Shown: positions 1-13,411 of the stretch, in pieces
Position numbering within the stretch: position 1 is the first letter of the stretch
How the letters are laid out: every line of letters begins with the position of its first letter
From: Dirofilaria immitis
Taxonomy: Eukaryota; Nematoda; Chromadorea; Rhabditida; Onchocercidae
DNA length: 64,000 nt
Direction of reading: 5' to 3'
NCBI GenBank assembly: GCA_024305405.1
Contig: JAKNDB010000092.1
Span: 4,390,201-4,454,200, forward strand
Translations under genes and position numbers: made by a program
The notes under the pieces: model-generated
Told to the model about the DNA's origin: nothing
The model's database searches: none
Seen by the model: only the letters and a program-made list of their open reading frames with translations

Positions 1-172
1 TACCAGTAATTTGGAGAATGTCTTTCTGTCCATAGTTTATAATAAAAAACACTGAGCGAGTCGTCCATCTTATTCAATCGATTGATTTAATTTTTACTGC
101 ATAGAAATATGAATAAACACAAAACAGAGAAAGCACTGATTTTATGAGTGAAAAATAACTTGCAAATTTCAG

Positions 173-2362
173 AGCTCTTCATCAACTCTTCATACAACGA
201 ATTTACGCGAAACGCTGTTAAAAAAGACCGAAAATCTAATTTTTACAGTGATAACAGCAGAAGATTTCCTCTCGTTGCCTATAGTGACAGCAAGAGCTCT
301 TCCTCCGGCAGCGATGACGGAAGGCTCTCTCCATCTACACCTTTAACGCCTTTTTATGGAAAACGTGGACCTGTAAGTAAATCTTGATTTGGAATTTTTG
401 AATTAATTGCGTCTGATCGATATTTTTGCTGCAAACCCTTTCATCATTTTCAGCATAACTCACGCGTGATTATGTCTTCGCCGGAAGAAGACATAAAAGA
501 AAGGTGATGAAAAGACATAAATTATGCAAACGCCGAACGAAAACCCATAAGAGGATTTTTCCGAAACCGAAGAACAAGCCTAAAAAGCGTACCTTTTTGA
601 AAACTAAAAACAGTTCACTTTTCACTTTTCAAATAAAAAGAATGTTATCAGCAATATACTTCATTTGATAAATTTGTAGTCAAAGAGAAGGACGCTGACA
701 AAAAAGTAACGTTGAGGAAACGCTACCAATTGTGTCGTTCAGCGATGTGGAATCGGAAGATGGTGTTGTGGAAGATGCAAGGACAGACAAAATTGTTAAT
801 AATAATATTAAAAAACGAAAAATGCAAAAAAATGGACAGGAAATGATAATACCAGATTGAAAGTAAAAATTTAGTTGTAATATTTTGCAATCGGCAAGAA
901 ATAATTTAATTTGGTATATCAAGTTTCATGTCGTTTTGATAAAAATGAATTAATAGCGAAACTAAATACAGCTAGAGAAATGGAAGCATCATAAAGTAAG
1001 AATAATTTCAGAAATTATTTTGTGTAATTCAATATCAACAATCTTAAGACTGCTTCGATAGAGCAAATACGAACCAATTTCTAGCTGGCAGTTCGTGCTA
1101 TATGTCCCCAAAGTGAGAAAGATTGGGAAAATGTTGCTGCATCAATGCGAACACGTACGGCTGAAGAATGTCGTAAACAAGCAATGGAAGTTCTGAAACT
1201 GAATATTGCTCCAAGAGAAAATAAAGCGACGAGTGTATCAGCTAATGTGGTGGACGCACTTAGAAAAACCAAAGTAAATTATATCAGTTTTGTCATAGTT
1301 ACAAACATCAGACCAAACTTCAACGTTGAAATGTACTGACGGTTATTAAATGATGTATTTCACTTTAAAAACCTTTCCTGGAATATTTTTTAGACAAACT
1401 CTTGTTTTTCCTTGTTTTTATTTTTTCATGTTCATTTCTTTTTATTATAACATGAAAATACATAATAGGTCGGAACGCTTGCGCATCAGATCCAAGTAGA
1501 TCGATTCACTCGGCAATATCTGAAAGCGGGTGATGGTTCAGATTTTTTGAAGAAGCGATGGATATAAGACCAAATAAAAGAAAAGTGGCAGTCAGTTTTT
1601 GATTTCAGTAGATTTCGACTTCAGTTTCAGTAATTCTGCTTCGCATTTTCTAACATGATTTTTGTGTGGATCTCCTAAGTTGTTCAACGAATTAAATTAT
1701 TACTGAATATTTAGATGATGCCGTCAGTGATAACTTTTGACTCTGATGATTCGTTACTATCTATCTTGCGTACACCAACACCGAAATCTGTTCGAAGGAA
1801 TATTCGCCGCAAAAAGTTAATCCACGTTCCCGATTCACCAGTCTGCTCAAAACCGAAAAAATCGCCAATAGATTCTTATGTTCCATTCAGATTTGATCCA
1901 GATGATGAGGCTTACAGGTAAATTCGCTATCCTTCTTTATTTTTTGCAATTTCCAAGAAAATTCTATTCTGCTATTTTTTTTTCTGTCTCAGCAAAATCC
2001 CTTATTTTGGATAATAGAAAAGATTTTCATGTTCGAAATCCATACTATAACTAGCTGAAGTTTGGCTTAATGCTTGGACTATAGGAAAATTAATCGCAGG
2101 AAATATGTGTTGTTAAATACAAATTGATTTTTCTGGATTTAATCAGCCATAATTTTAATTACAATTTTGCAGAAAACAACAGTTACGCCATGTTCATAAA
2201 ATGTTAAAAATTAGGAATCAATACGACAGAAATCGTGCAAATATAGCGAAATCATCTTTTTCTAAACACTACCATTTACTTCTACCAACAGTCCAATGCC
2301 ATCAGAACAACAGTGACGAAGAATCAGAGGCAGATGAATATTTTGAAGACGAAGTAGATTGA
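173..2362 (+). CDS. knl-2: KNL-2/M18BP1-like kinetochore protein, 3' part of gene
   Basis: Partial gene; its first exons lie upstream of the window. Exons read: 173-372, 454-612, 680-862, an unresolved one near 930-994, 1085-1273, 1469-1590, 1715-1917 and 2173-2362, with reading phases that fit. Exon 1085-1273 carries a SANT/Myb-type helix pair: L-A-V-R, then DWENVA, then TRTAEECRKQ. The next exon starts VGTLAHQIQ and runs to an acidic DFFEE motif, the arrangement seen after the SANT domain of vertebrate M18BP1. The N-terminal exons are very basic (KRHKLCKRRTKTHKR) and the C-terminus is acidic (DEESEADEYFEDEVD). Family role: KNL-2/M18BP1 loads the centromeric histone CENP-A. Three exons need one extra homopolymer base to stay open (G at 483-484, A at 700-705, T at 1543-1548), and a fourth is likely near 858. 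Identity rests on motifs read by eye; another SANT protein is possible. Confidence 0.62.
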
Positions 2363-4148
2363 CATCCCATTACTCCACTCATTAATTGTATTATTTTAAT
2401 TAAGATATTAAAAATTAAAAAAAACTTGAAACGTTCCAACTTCTCGTACTCGTATTTTTTGAATTCAATAATTAAAAATTTGATTTCTCTTGTTAATGTT
2501 TTAATCCGAAACAAGTCTTTGAATGTATTTATATCTAAAATTAGAACCAAAAATTTCTTTTGCAAGGAAATCACACTTCTAATAAACTCCAACAGAATTC
2601 TTTGTCTTCTGTAACTGGAGAAATCGTAAAATCAAACAATGGTCCCTTGCAAGATTTTAATTTTTAAATCCACTTTATTTAGTCTTGTGTTTGCGGAATA
2701 TATTCCAATTTACTGATTTTAAATAGCATTTGGCGTAACGAATTTTTCCTTCTCAAAAATTTTTTTTCTTTTAGTTGTTTGAATCAAATTCCATTCTTGT
2801 TTGTGGTGGCTTGGTTACAAAGGATTTAGCTTTCCCATCGGCACAAAAGAAAACAACTTCCCAAAGCGCAATATTGAACATAGGGAGTCCAGATATGTGA
2901 AGAGACCAAATCACAAAAACAAAAGATACATTTACTTTGAACATCAACTTGATACACAATTATCAACTCCATGAATATTGTCATAATTGAGTGAAAAAAT
3001 CCTTGAAAAATACTTCTAGAAGGGATATCATATCATAAATGTATTCGTAAGGAAAGGTTTTCGGTATGATATACTCGATGATTCCAGAATTTCTTTCTAT
3101 ACTCAATGACACTAGGGAGATTGCTTGGAGCAATGAATTCAAGATTCAATTTTAGATCACTTTTTTAATTTCACTTTTTTAAATTCACTTTTTTTTAAAT
3201 TGTAGATATTTACTCTTAGAAGACTTAGAGTAGAGACTGAACTGAAAAGCTTATTCAGTGCTACCCTCTGTTTCATCCGAAAAACTGAAAAAGAAAACAG
3301 TTGAAGGAAAAGAGAAAATTTCGGTAAAAGAAAAATAAATTATAGATGGTGTCTAGATATGAAAAGTTTTACGACTATAATTTGCGATAGAACCTACAAA
3401 CAGTACTTTGTAGTATCTAATTTGATTACAGATAAAACCTCGAAAGAACAGAAAAGTAAAGCAGGACTTTCAAATCGTTAAAAATGCTCTAAAATTTAAA
3501 GCTCCCGCAATTTACAGAAGCCTACACGTGAGTGAAAATAAACATTAGTCCAGTGAAAAATCAGGATCCAATTTCCATTCTTATTTTGCTAGATAAAATC
3601 AGCGGATTATATTTAGCTATGAATATTGGAAAACTGCAAAACTACAGAAATATGTCATTCTGCAATACAAAAATGAATGAACAAGTTATTGCGTTTTAAA
3701 CCATATATTTCGCCTTGAAAGCCCCCAACAATATCTCTCTTAAACATAAACCATAGACCCATACAGCATACATTTCATAAGAAATGCTCTCGCGATTTCA
3801 CAAGAAATGCTCTTGTAAACTGCACAAATGAAAATTCGTTGGAAAAAGTAGGGGACGATTCGTGAAAAACAGCGCCTTCATATAATGAAGTATATAAACA
3901 AAATACTAAGCGCACTGTAGTAAGTTGATTTAAAAAGTTTACACTCTACCACAATATTAGTTTCTGATATTGTTCATCAGAAAAACAGTTAAATTCCTTT
4001 TGCATGGAATATCTAATTTCCCAGAGTTAGAATTAAAGTGGCACCAAATTTTGAGTACCACTAATTTCAATTTAGACTTCAGTAACGCTCACTTCTAACA
4101 AAGAGAAATATTTACATGAGAGAAGGAGAGAAAGATCATAGCTGGAAT
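2363..4148. other. Intergenic region between convergent genes
   Basis: AT-rich spacer between the 3' ends of the KNL-2-like gene (+) and dyn-1 (-). I see no exon-like open reading with splice sites. A 12-base word, aagaaatgctct, occurs twice close together near 3780 and 3802, but this is too short to name. Confidence 0.5.
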
Positions 4149-7100
4149 TTAATAAGGACGTGAAGGTATTTGCGGTCGATCTGGTATCCGTGGCGGTACA
4201 CCGTTTTGAACCGCTGAATTGTTATGCACTCGACTGAAATAAAAATAAATACTTATTAACACGGTTCGGAAGAAATTTAATGCAAAAAAATTGTCTGCTT
4301 CACAGTTTGCTGTTTTAAATCAAACATTACAACTAATAAACTATTCTTATCACTCTACCCGACAGCACTGCACATAACATTTATACTTACAAGTCATGCA
4401 CCAAGATGATAGGCAAGATTTACTGATTTAATTTTCAGAGTATTAATCATTTCAGATATCCGTTCACTAAATTTTCAGTAGCACAAAACTAATTATTTAT
4501 TTATTCAGACAGGAAATATAAGGAATTATTTCTATCGAAAACTCGGAAAATTTATGGCTTTCAAATGTTTTCGACTATAACTCCCTATTTTTAATTCGTT
4601 TCTGTGGATTTCGTGATCACTTTTCATACATCATTCAACAAGACAGCCTAGAGGAATTCAACAATTTAAGCCCGACTGAATTATGCAGGAAAAAAATTAA
4701 AAATTCTTTTTCAATTTCATGCAGGATTAGCAAACATATGCATGAATTTCAAAAAATATGTTTAGCAGTGAAAAAGCGATTAGCCTACATTATTACAACA
4801 ACCACACTTACTATATTAAATCATAAACCAACAACAGCGATGGCATCATAGTGTCGGATTAATAGCTAAACAAAAACAAAATATAACATGCATCTAATCC
4901 TTTATTAATATTAGCAAATTAAAAATACTAATCATTTACCCTTCGGTGAATTATTTTGGACGCCTAAATGATTCCATAAATTTAAAACTTTTTAATAAGA
5001 AATAAGTGTTAAATAAATAAAATAATTACAGAATATTAGTTTCGTAAATTTTCCATGATTATTAATTATCAATTATAAATAAGCATTTCGTAATCTCATT
5101 CAGGATAATTTAGGACAACGCTGTTAGATATTTTACATGAATGACAGGTATATTAATTTCATATCTAATCATATCAAACACACTAACTTAACTATTCGGT
5201 AAAGAAAAAAATTTTCAAGAAATGTACCAAAAATAATAATAAAAAAGCATAACCCAGATATACTGAAAATTTCCCAATGTTACATCTAGAACAAAATTGG
5301 AGAAATTGATGAGTAACAATTTTTAATGCTTACTATCTGTAAATGTACTTTACAATTAATACACTTACATAGGTAATAACGGAGCAGGAAGACCACCCGG
5401 TGGCCCAGGTAATGGGCGACTCGCAAGTGAAGCGTTCTGCGCATTCCCCGTTGGTCGTGGTGGCATTGGAGCTGGACGCTGCGCAGTTAATCCACCACCA
5501 ATTCCAGGTCGCGGTATCGGTGATGGTCCATTGGATCTGGAAATTTTTTCCCATGACTTGAAATAATGAAATATATTTCTGCGTAAAAATGAAACCTAAT
5601 GAATAAATAATAAAAAAACTTGAAAAAATTTTCCACTAAAGTTGGCTACGATCGAAGTTATCTCTGTATGATTTTGTTCCGGGAAATAATTCTCTCAAAA
5701 ACAGTTACCTCAACCAGTCACTCGATACTGCAGGAGGCGCATCAGTTGAAATAGTGGACATATTCACTTCGCCAATAATTCTCAATGCTTCTTTGCAAGC
5801 ATGATACATCCGAAACATTTCCTCTCGTTTCTGTGCTTCGAACTGGCTTTCTTCCATCAGCGAATCCTGGAAAAGAATCGGTTTTTACCGTGTAACACTA
5901 AAAAATTGCAATAAAAGAAAGGGGCAGATTCATCGAAATAAACTTTATTTTAATTATTCATAAAAGAAATGTTCTGTCAGTTTGCTAATTTATGTGGAAA
6001 AAGTTAGCAAAAATATGAATAAAACTAGAAAAAACTAACTGTGTCACCAAGTTGGTAAAGATTAGCCAAAAGATCGCCATCGCGCAAAAACTCACTAACC
6101 TGGAAAATAAGCTCCGAATTGAAAAATAAATAGCTAAGTCTAAATTTTTTTTATCGTTTATGAACTTCTTTATATGTGGCACACCGGAAATGTTTAATAT
6201 CAACTACCAGACTTATGGCAATAAAGCCAACTTTTAGATACTGTTTTTGCTCCATAATCATTTTTCTATTTCGATATAAGCTATCTTGTGATTTCGTAAA
6301 ACGAAATCTTAATGAAAAAAATTAAGCGATCTTACTTTATTAACAATAAGAAACATAATTGCTTTCGGCACAAGATCACGTATTGTCTTTGTAACAATGC
6401 GCATGTAAGAGTCAACTAGGTTACGAATTGTTTCCACCTGACGCTCAAGCTGTGGATCCACTGATGTTTCTTCAATCTCCGGAACTGTCTGCCGAGAAAA
6501 TATTCTTTATTCAAAAAAAGATAACTTGAGAGAAAAAGTTTCAAGCTTGGAAACCAAAAAGTTTACCTCACCATCCTCGGCTGGCTTTTCCTTTTCTGGA
6601 TAAACACCAGCACGAAGAAATGATGCTTTCAGGCATCAACTTCATCCAAATTGCTAGCGCTCAATTCCAGTTGTTTATAATCCTTGTAGATATTTCTAGA
6701 AAATACAACATAATTTCCATCACTCATTTCAAAAAGATGGACTATATACATGCAAAATTCATGCGGTTAGTAGAATTCATACAATTTTCTGACATAAAAG
6801 AATCAATCAAATCCAGAACATTAAAAAGCAACAGGAATCAGAAAGCTAAAATAATGGAAAAACAAATTAGCTCATCTAATATAAGGTTCCGTATTAATTA
6901 GTTTTTAACAAAACATCATTGCAGACATCAATTTTAAATTATTCCTCTAGTTCAAATATTTATAAATGAGCAGTCCCTAATATTTTATGATATTATTTGA
7001 AGTATAACTCGTATGTAAAATTTTCATACAATCTTCAATTCTGGCTCTTAGTCACTACTGCAATTATAATACCAAATAATGGTAAAAATTATTCCGCCTT

Positions 7101-10100
7101 CTCTGTTACATGTTTCTATAATAGTTGAGTTAAATCAACTGTGAATGCACATTACATCTTTTCAAAAATCAACATCTTATACAGTCACATTTCACTATAC
7201 CACAACTAGCATGCTAAAAGAAATAAACTACTAATTTTGAATGAAAAGTTAGTTGGTAAAATAAAAATAGAATAGATGAACATTTCCTATTTTCACCACA
7301 CTATTCCCATTAACTTTTAGATTTACTAATTTACAACAATTCAATTTTAAAAGTAAAAGTTACTGACATATCATGTCGCTATAATTACCTTCTGCAAAAA
7401 GAATACAAAAGATCACGCGTTAGTAGAAGTTGAAAAAAGTATATAAATATTAATCAATATGAATGGGCTGGGGATGTTTTCTCTGGAAATCCTAATTCAT
7501 TTTCATATGTGTGCAAAATGATCCATCTGCAATGATGGAAACTTCTGACAAAATACATCTGTCGTACCATTATTTATTATTCCCAAAAGCGCAGCTCTGG
7601 AAATAACAACACCAGCCCAATACCCCAAACCTTGAATTACAAATCTGAGATAAAACATTTAACCGCACAAATTCAACAAGCGTCCCTCCGTCAGGGCATA
7701 TCAATTTTCGATCAAAATAATTAAATTGCTTACGTGCTGAAATTAAAGAGACCATCGCAGAAAAAGACAGAGAAAGAACGAAAAGGGAAATTCATTAAAT
7801 TTTCTACTGAAAAATTTATTAAATTCTATTAATATACCGCCGGTTACATTTTAGCAAAAATGCCTAATACAAAACGCAAACAACTACAAGTAATTTTCAC
7901 GTAAGTATAGCAATGGTAAAAATGCATTCAAAAAGCAAAAAGCAAACATAATATAATGCCTAAATTGATTCTTCAGTTAATAATTTTGTTAGTTTTTAGC
8001 GCTTTCTCTTTCTTTAGCTTTGCAGCTACAAACTATTTCACAATATTAAAAGAACTCACTTTCCGTCGGGATAAAACAGAGCGAACTTGTGCTGCTTTGA
8101 CATAAAACCAGCTTCGAGATCTCGCAATTTTATTCCATCCAACGGTAGCATATATTTTTTTCTTTTTCCTACAGTTTGATGTTTTCAAGTTTTCAAAAAA
8201 ATGTCGTCAACAAAGCCAACTGAACAATATATTCCATATCATAACAGTTTAAAAAAAAAATTTAAGCAACCGGAAAGATAACTCTGCATATTAGACTGTG
8301 GTTCAGGAAGTTTAAAATATCACATTTTTATCTAATCAACAAGTTAATAATTTTTTCTTATCGCATACCGAGAAATACCTTTAGTAAGCCAATGCGAAAC
8401 ATTTATGATCTATAGGTCAACCACAGTTCACATGCAATATCATTTTATACCGTTCATATAATACAGAGCTAAAGAAAATCAAAAAGAGGTTTCCTCCTGC
8501 AGAAAATAGATGTCAAAAATAAATTGAAAAATAGAAAAAAATATCACTTAAGGTTGTAATTTAAATGTAAAGCATTAAATTAATGAGAATATAAAAGGAT
8601 GAAAGTACCATACCTCGTCATCCTTATACCACGATAAACTGTCAGATGTGAGTACAAACCAACAGTCTTTTGAACCACGTACAAACGATATATTGTGCAC
8701 TGACAACCAACCTTTTCTTATCACCTGATTACCTAGATTTTTTTTGTGAAGTCGACGATGCTTTTGCTTCCGCACTATAAAAATCAAAAGTTGTTATACA
8801 ATTCCCAAAAATAATATTTTGATATATCTTCGCACTTCTTCATTATTAATTAAGATAAAGCAAATTTAATTTCCAGATAGTGCTAATGCAAACAAATCTA
8901 CCGAATAGAGTACAGCCGCAGATAATACCACGAATTATTACACTTAAATTTAATTCCATAAATTACGAGAAGTATAATTTCATTAGTACGTCACATTACG
9001 ATGACTGCCTGACGATAGACTCTTCTTCATGTATAATCAACGAAATGCAAAGAATTAGGCAAAGATTGAAACATGCTTTGAAAACCCGATAAAATCTTCA
9101 TGATTAGTGTTCATATAAGCCAGCTCATAATCAACAAGCATCGATATGTGATATTTTGCAGATTGTTCTTTTTCTCGCATATTTGTCGTTACAATTCGTT
9201 CGATTTCATCGCGCAATCTTGGATAACGCGCAACCTAAAACTTAAGCTTATTTCAAAAAGAGACCTTTTCATCTATTAAAATTATTATTTGCTTTCATTA
9301 CGTTAACCCTGATTGTTATAAACTTATAGATATAAACTTATAGATATCTCTGTTTGTCCAATTGTGGATAAAAAAAAGAAACCATAAAAATCCTCAGTTA
9401 TTAATTAAAGTCAGTAGTAAAAACTATATAATAATTCAATGACTAAGAATTTTAGAAAAACTTCAATTATACAATATAATAATATAATCACAGCAGTACC
9501 ACTGACATCGAACAATGAATAAATTTCAAAGATAAACTATAAAAGTAGTGGAACCTACACATTCAGCACACTGTCGTACAACAGCGGCCAATTCATTAAC
9601 AACTAGATCAACGCATTTTAGTGACGGTTCTTTTAGACGCTCAATCTGTTTCTTCACTATAGCTTCAAATGCCATGTCAGGAGTGAAAAGACCAACACGG
9701 ATGCCATGAATGTTACGTATAGCAATTTGTATTTCTCTTCTCATCTCCTATAAAATTAAACCCTTAAGCATAAAGAAATATGGAATCAAATTTATGCTTT
9801 ACACTTCACTTTTGCATACACATAAAAAGATAAAACTGTCATGCCCAGAAATTTATGATGACCACAACAGTTTTTGTTGCAAATATAAGCCTAAAATCAT
9901 AACCCACTTTTTCCAAAATTTAAATTTGAAAATTAAGATGAAATATTGCGAGTCAAAACTAATTTCATGCACATATAAGCTTAGTAGACCAATAAGACTG
10001 ACAATAGTTCGAAAAATTTAACCTTTTCATCGATTTCCATTTTTACGATTTCGAACGGAAACCGTTCGTGGAAAATCCGATTAATTCGTGCACCTCCTGA

Positions 10101-13100
10101 GAGCTCGTTTGTACTTACAGCCTTTGATGATGATCCTTCAACTGATCGCTCGATATCAGTTGTAAAAGTTTGTACCATCCTAAGAATAATGATTTTAGCT
10201 TTTTGAGATAAAAGTAAGAATATCGATATTATACATATCTATAAAAACTTATCTGGGTAAAAAAATCTATTTTCGCTCTCCAATAACTATGATAATTTTT
10301 TGTAGTGATAGCATTCCTAGTTGGCGCAAATAATCCTGTTAGTTGTATATTTTGTGGGATTTAAAATTCAGCACGTCGACATAAGGTAAAGTGGGCATTG
10401 AGAAAGTTGCAAAAAATTTTCCTGGGAAAATCATGACGCCCAATATTAATTCTGCTTCTGGTTTTGCAAATTTTAATAGCGAGAGTTACAGAAATTTTTT
10501 AAAAAATTTCGCTTAGTAAGTCTAAATCACGACGGCATAATCAGACGGTCTTTTCTTATGCTATTTGTATTTGAGAAACATAAACACAGAAATAATAGCA
10601 TACTGCATAAGAGCTTTCGTTTTTCTGGACGGATCATTTGGCTGAAAATTTTTATATTCGTTAACATCCTTTTCCAATGCATATAGCTTTTTTGTAGAGA
10701 ATCCCTCAACGCTGGCAATGTATCTTTGATATGATTTGTCAGTTGCTGATTTAATGTCCTTTGCAAATATGGTGTTCCCAAACGATCTGCTAGATGTCTG
10801 TAAAAACAGTCTCATTATTAATCATAAGACAGCACAATATCGGTAATTTTCAGCATAATTGCAAACTAATTAAAAGGACAGATAAACGCCAAAACGCTAA
10901 AAGATTTACCGATATGCAGGATGTGATATGAAGAATTTGCGTTCCGCATCGAGTGCTGCTCTAATATCCTTTTTGCCAACAATATCTTTCTGACCTCGAT
11001 TTACAACTCCGATATAACCTAAACTATGAGCATTTTTGTTACTGTTAGGTTTTTTTCGCTTTTTCGAAAAAGTGCAAATTTTAAATTAGAAAACAAAAAG
11101 TAAAGAAATCTCATTGTCGGCATGTTCACTTTATTTCAAATTCAAGAATCATTCTGTATAATGCGACATTTTAAAACATTAAACGAGTGATGAATGCTTT
11201 AGGATTCACAGAGAGCACAGAATAACTTAGTAATGCGATTCACTAACCAAAAGTTGGAAAGTTTCTGCACGAAGTTAATTGTAATAATAATTATATCAAA
11301 AAAACATCGATATTTTCCAGTTGCTTACTTATTTTATAAAAGCTTTATAATAATTTACCTCTGCGAAGTGGAAATAAACGATTTTCCAAAATGTCACGAG
11401 CATCAGTACCTTCATCCATTAAATCCAGTTTTGTCAAAACTCCGATAGTTCGCAATCCTTGTGGATCAACCTGCAATCACGGTTCTTTGATAAACGAAAA
11501 TAGTTTGGAAAATCAAAATTATGCCAAAAAGCAATTCAAGAAAAATCTAAACTATTTGGGCTTCTCTCTGGTTTATATGTAAAAAAATAACCGAACTAAC
11601 CTCTCGCGCAAGTTTAAGTGCATCAGATGTAGCAAGATCACTATTTGCTGGTGTAACTGCCAAAATGAGGCATGTTTCACGTGAAATATAAGTTAATAGC
11701 ATTTCTCGTATCTGATGCTCGATATCGGGAGGTTGATCACCAACTGGTACTTTTGTTAAGCCCGGCAAATCGATAAGAGTCAAATTTAACACTAAAAACA
11801 TAATTCACTTAACTTAAAAACTGAAGATATGATTTATTAATCTTTCGCAATAAAAATATCATTTCTGAATACATCAAAGATAGTGACTTTGGCTTCATTC
11901 GAATATTGTATGAGGATTGTTTCATTCAATGAAGAGCAAAGAATCTGAAATGCTAGCTGATCCATTGACCTTAAAGGCTTTCAAAAAAACAATTCATCTG
12001 TTTTTCGACTAAAATTAAATAAGCAAAAAGTAAAGAAATCTCACTACTAGAAAATATTTGCTGGTGTAGTAACTTTTTCTAATCTTTAAGTTTTACCAAA
12101 TATAAACATTTATTAAAAATAATTATAATTATGTCTCGTCTGATTCGATCGCTTATAATACAATAGTAGTAAATTTCTATTCTTATAAAGAAAAGTTAAA
12201 AATAAAATTTTTTTGGTAAGACATTGCTAGGAGAAAATTTTCATGGAAATATTAGTAAAAATAAGAGTATTATAGTTTGTTGCCTGCAAAAAATTATTCA
12301 TTTTTATTTACTATTCCTGCGCGGAATAGCTGAACAAGAATTTGTGAACAACTTATTTTATTTCTAAATAATTAGGAAGACAGAAAGTTCTAAATTATTA
12401 GAGGAGAACAAATCCTGAGAACATGAAATTTACTTTTTATTTTTACGTATAGAAGCTTAAGAGTAGAATTACAGTAATATAAGGGTAAAATAGATAAATA
12501 TTGTGTGAAATGGAAACTGTGTCCTTTGCATTCAACAAAAGTCAAAAATGTTCATCGCTTCACGGAAATATCAAGAAACACGTTTAGAAAAGGAGGTAAT
12601 GCAGGTTATAAAATATATTAAATAAAATACCATTTGGGCTAAAAATTCTCAAATTGATTGGAATAGGTGAGATGCCTTTATTCTGACCCGTTATGCGATC
12701 TGTTTCATCTTCAATTTCTTTTCTAATCATATCGAAATCAGTGAATTTTTGTCCTCTTTTGTGCAAAAATTCTCCATATTCTGTAAATAATACTTTTGCA
12801 ATCGACTTCATGGACATCGAATGTTTTATGATTGTAAAATCAAAATTAGGACAAGTTGAATGTTTCTAGTTCGCTGCCCTATCAAGGCTGAATAGTTATG
12901 TATTATGAAAACCAATTCAAGAATTTTTTAAAACCGCTACTTACCTATATGTTGGTCGTGCACCAGTTGTAAAATCAACGGTCTGCGTGTAACAATACCA
13001 GATCCACGAGGAGGAAATCCCTGAAATCGAAAATATATTCAATACAGTCATCGCAAAGTTGTAAAGAAATTTAAGGAAATTCTTTAAATTGTTCAAAAAC

Positions 13101-13411
13101 AAAAAAAGAAAAAATAAAAGAAAAAAATTAAAGAAAAAAACTAACTTGCCAACAAAATTTTCCAGTACAGATGATTTGCCTGCGCTTTGTCCTCCTACCA
13201 CTGCTATTTGTGGCAGATCAAAGTTCAGTGATGTCCCCAGTTGAGCGAATGCATCCTGAAAATGACGTGATGCAGTAATTGGAGGCTTAATTTAATAAAT
13301 AATTTCGCAGTAGTTTGGAAAGTAATTGTAAAACTTCAAATGATAACAATAAACCTGCAATCTATTGATAATCGGAATCAGAGCTTGCATGCCCGTATTA
13401 GCCCACGCCAT
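4149..13411 (-). CDS. dyn-1: Dynamin, full-length GTPase for membrane scission
   Basis: Complete gene, about 843 aa, close to C. elegans DYN-1. Exons: 13355-13411, 13146-13255, 12945-13020, 12631-12780, 11601-11791, 11359-11470, 10910-11018, 10604-10797, 10023-10179, 9559-9747, 9077-9234, 8614-8774, 8060-8168, 6567-6695, 6336-6488, 6040-6099, 5709-5866, 5369-5536, 4149-4233. The start reads [19 protein letters not shown]. The GTPase domain has the P-loop GGQSAGKSS (about residues 40-48), [12 protein letters not shown] (about 139) and TKLD (about 208). The middle and stalk regions follow, then a PH domain (about 520-632, [14 protein letters not shown]), the GED, and a Pro/Arg-rich tail for SH3 partners. 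It acts at necks of endocytic pits. Five exons need homopolymer correction: 13010-13011, 10688-10693, 8738-8745, 8155-8161 and 6630. The intron after exon 11 appears to use a GC donor. Confidence 0.96.

Noticed and set aside
6620..6901. 93-codon open frame on the + strand
   Set aside because: Antisense shadow of dyn-1 exon 14 and its intron.
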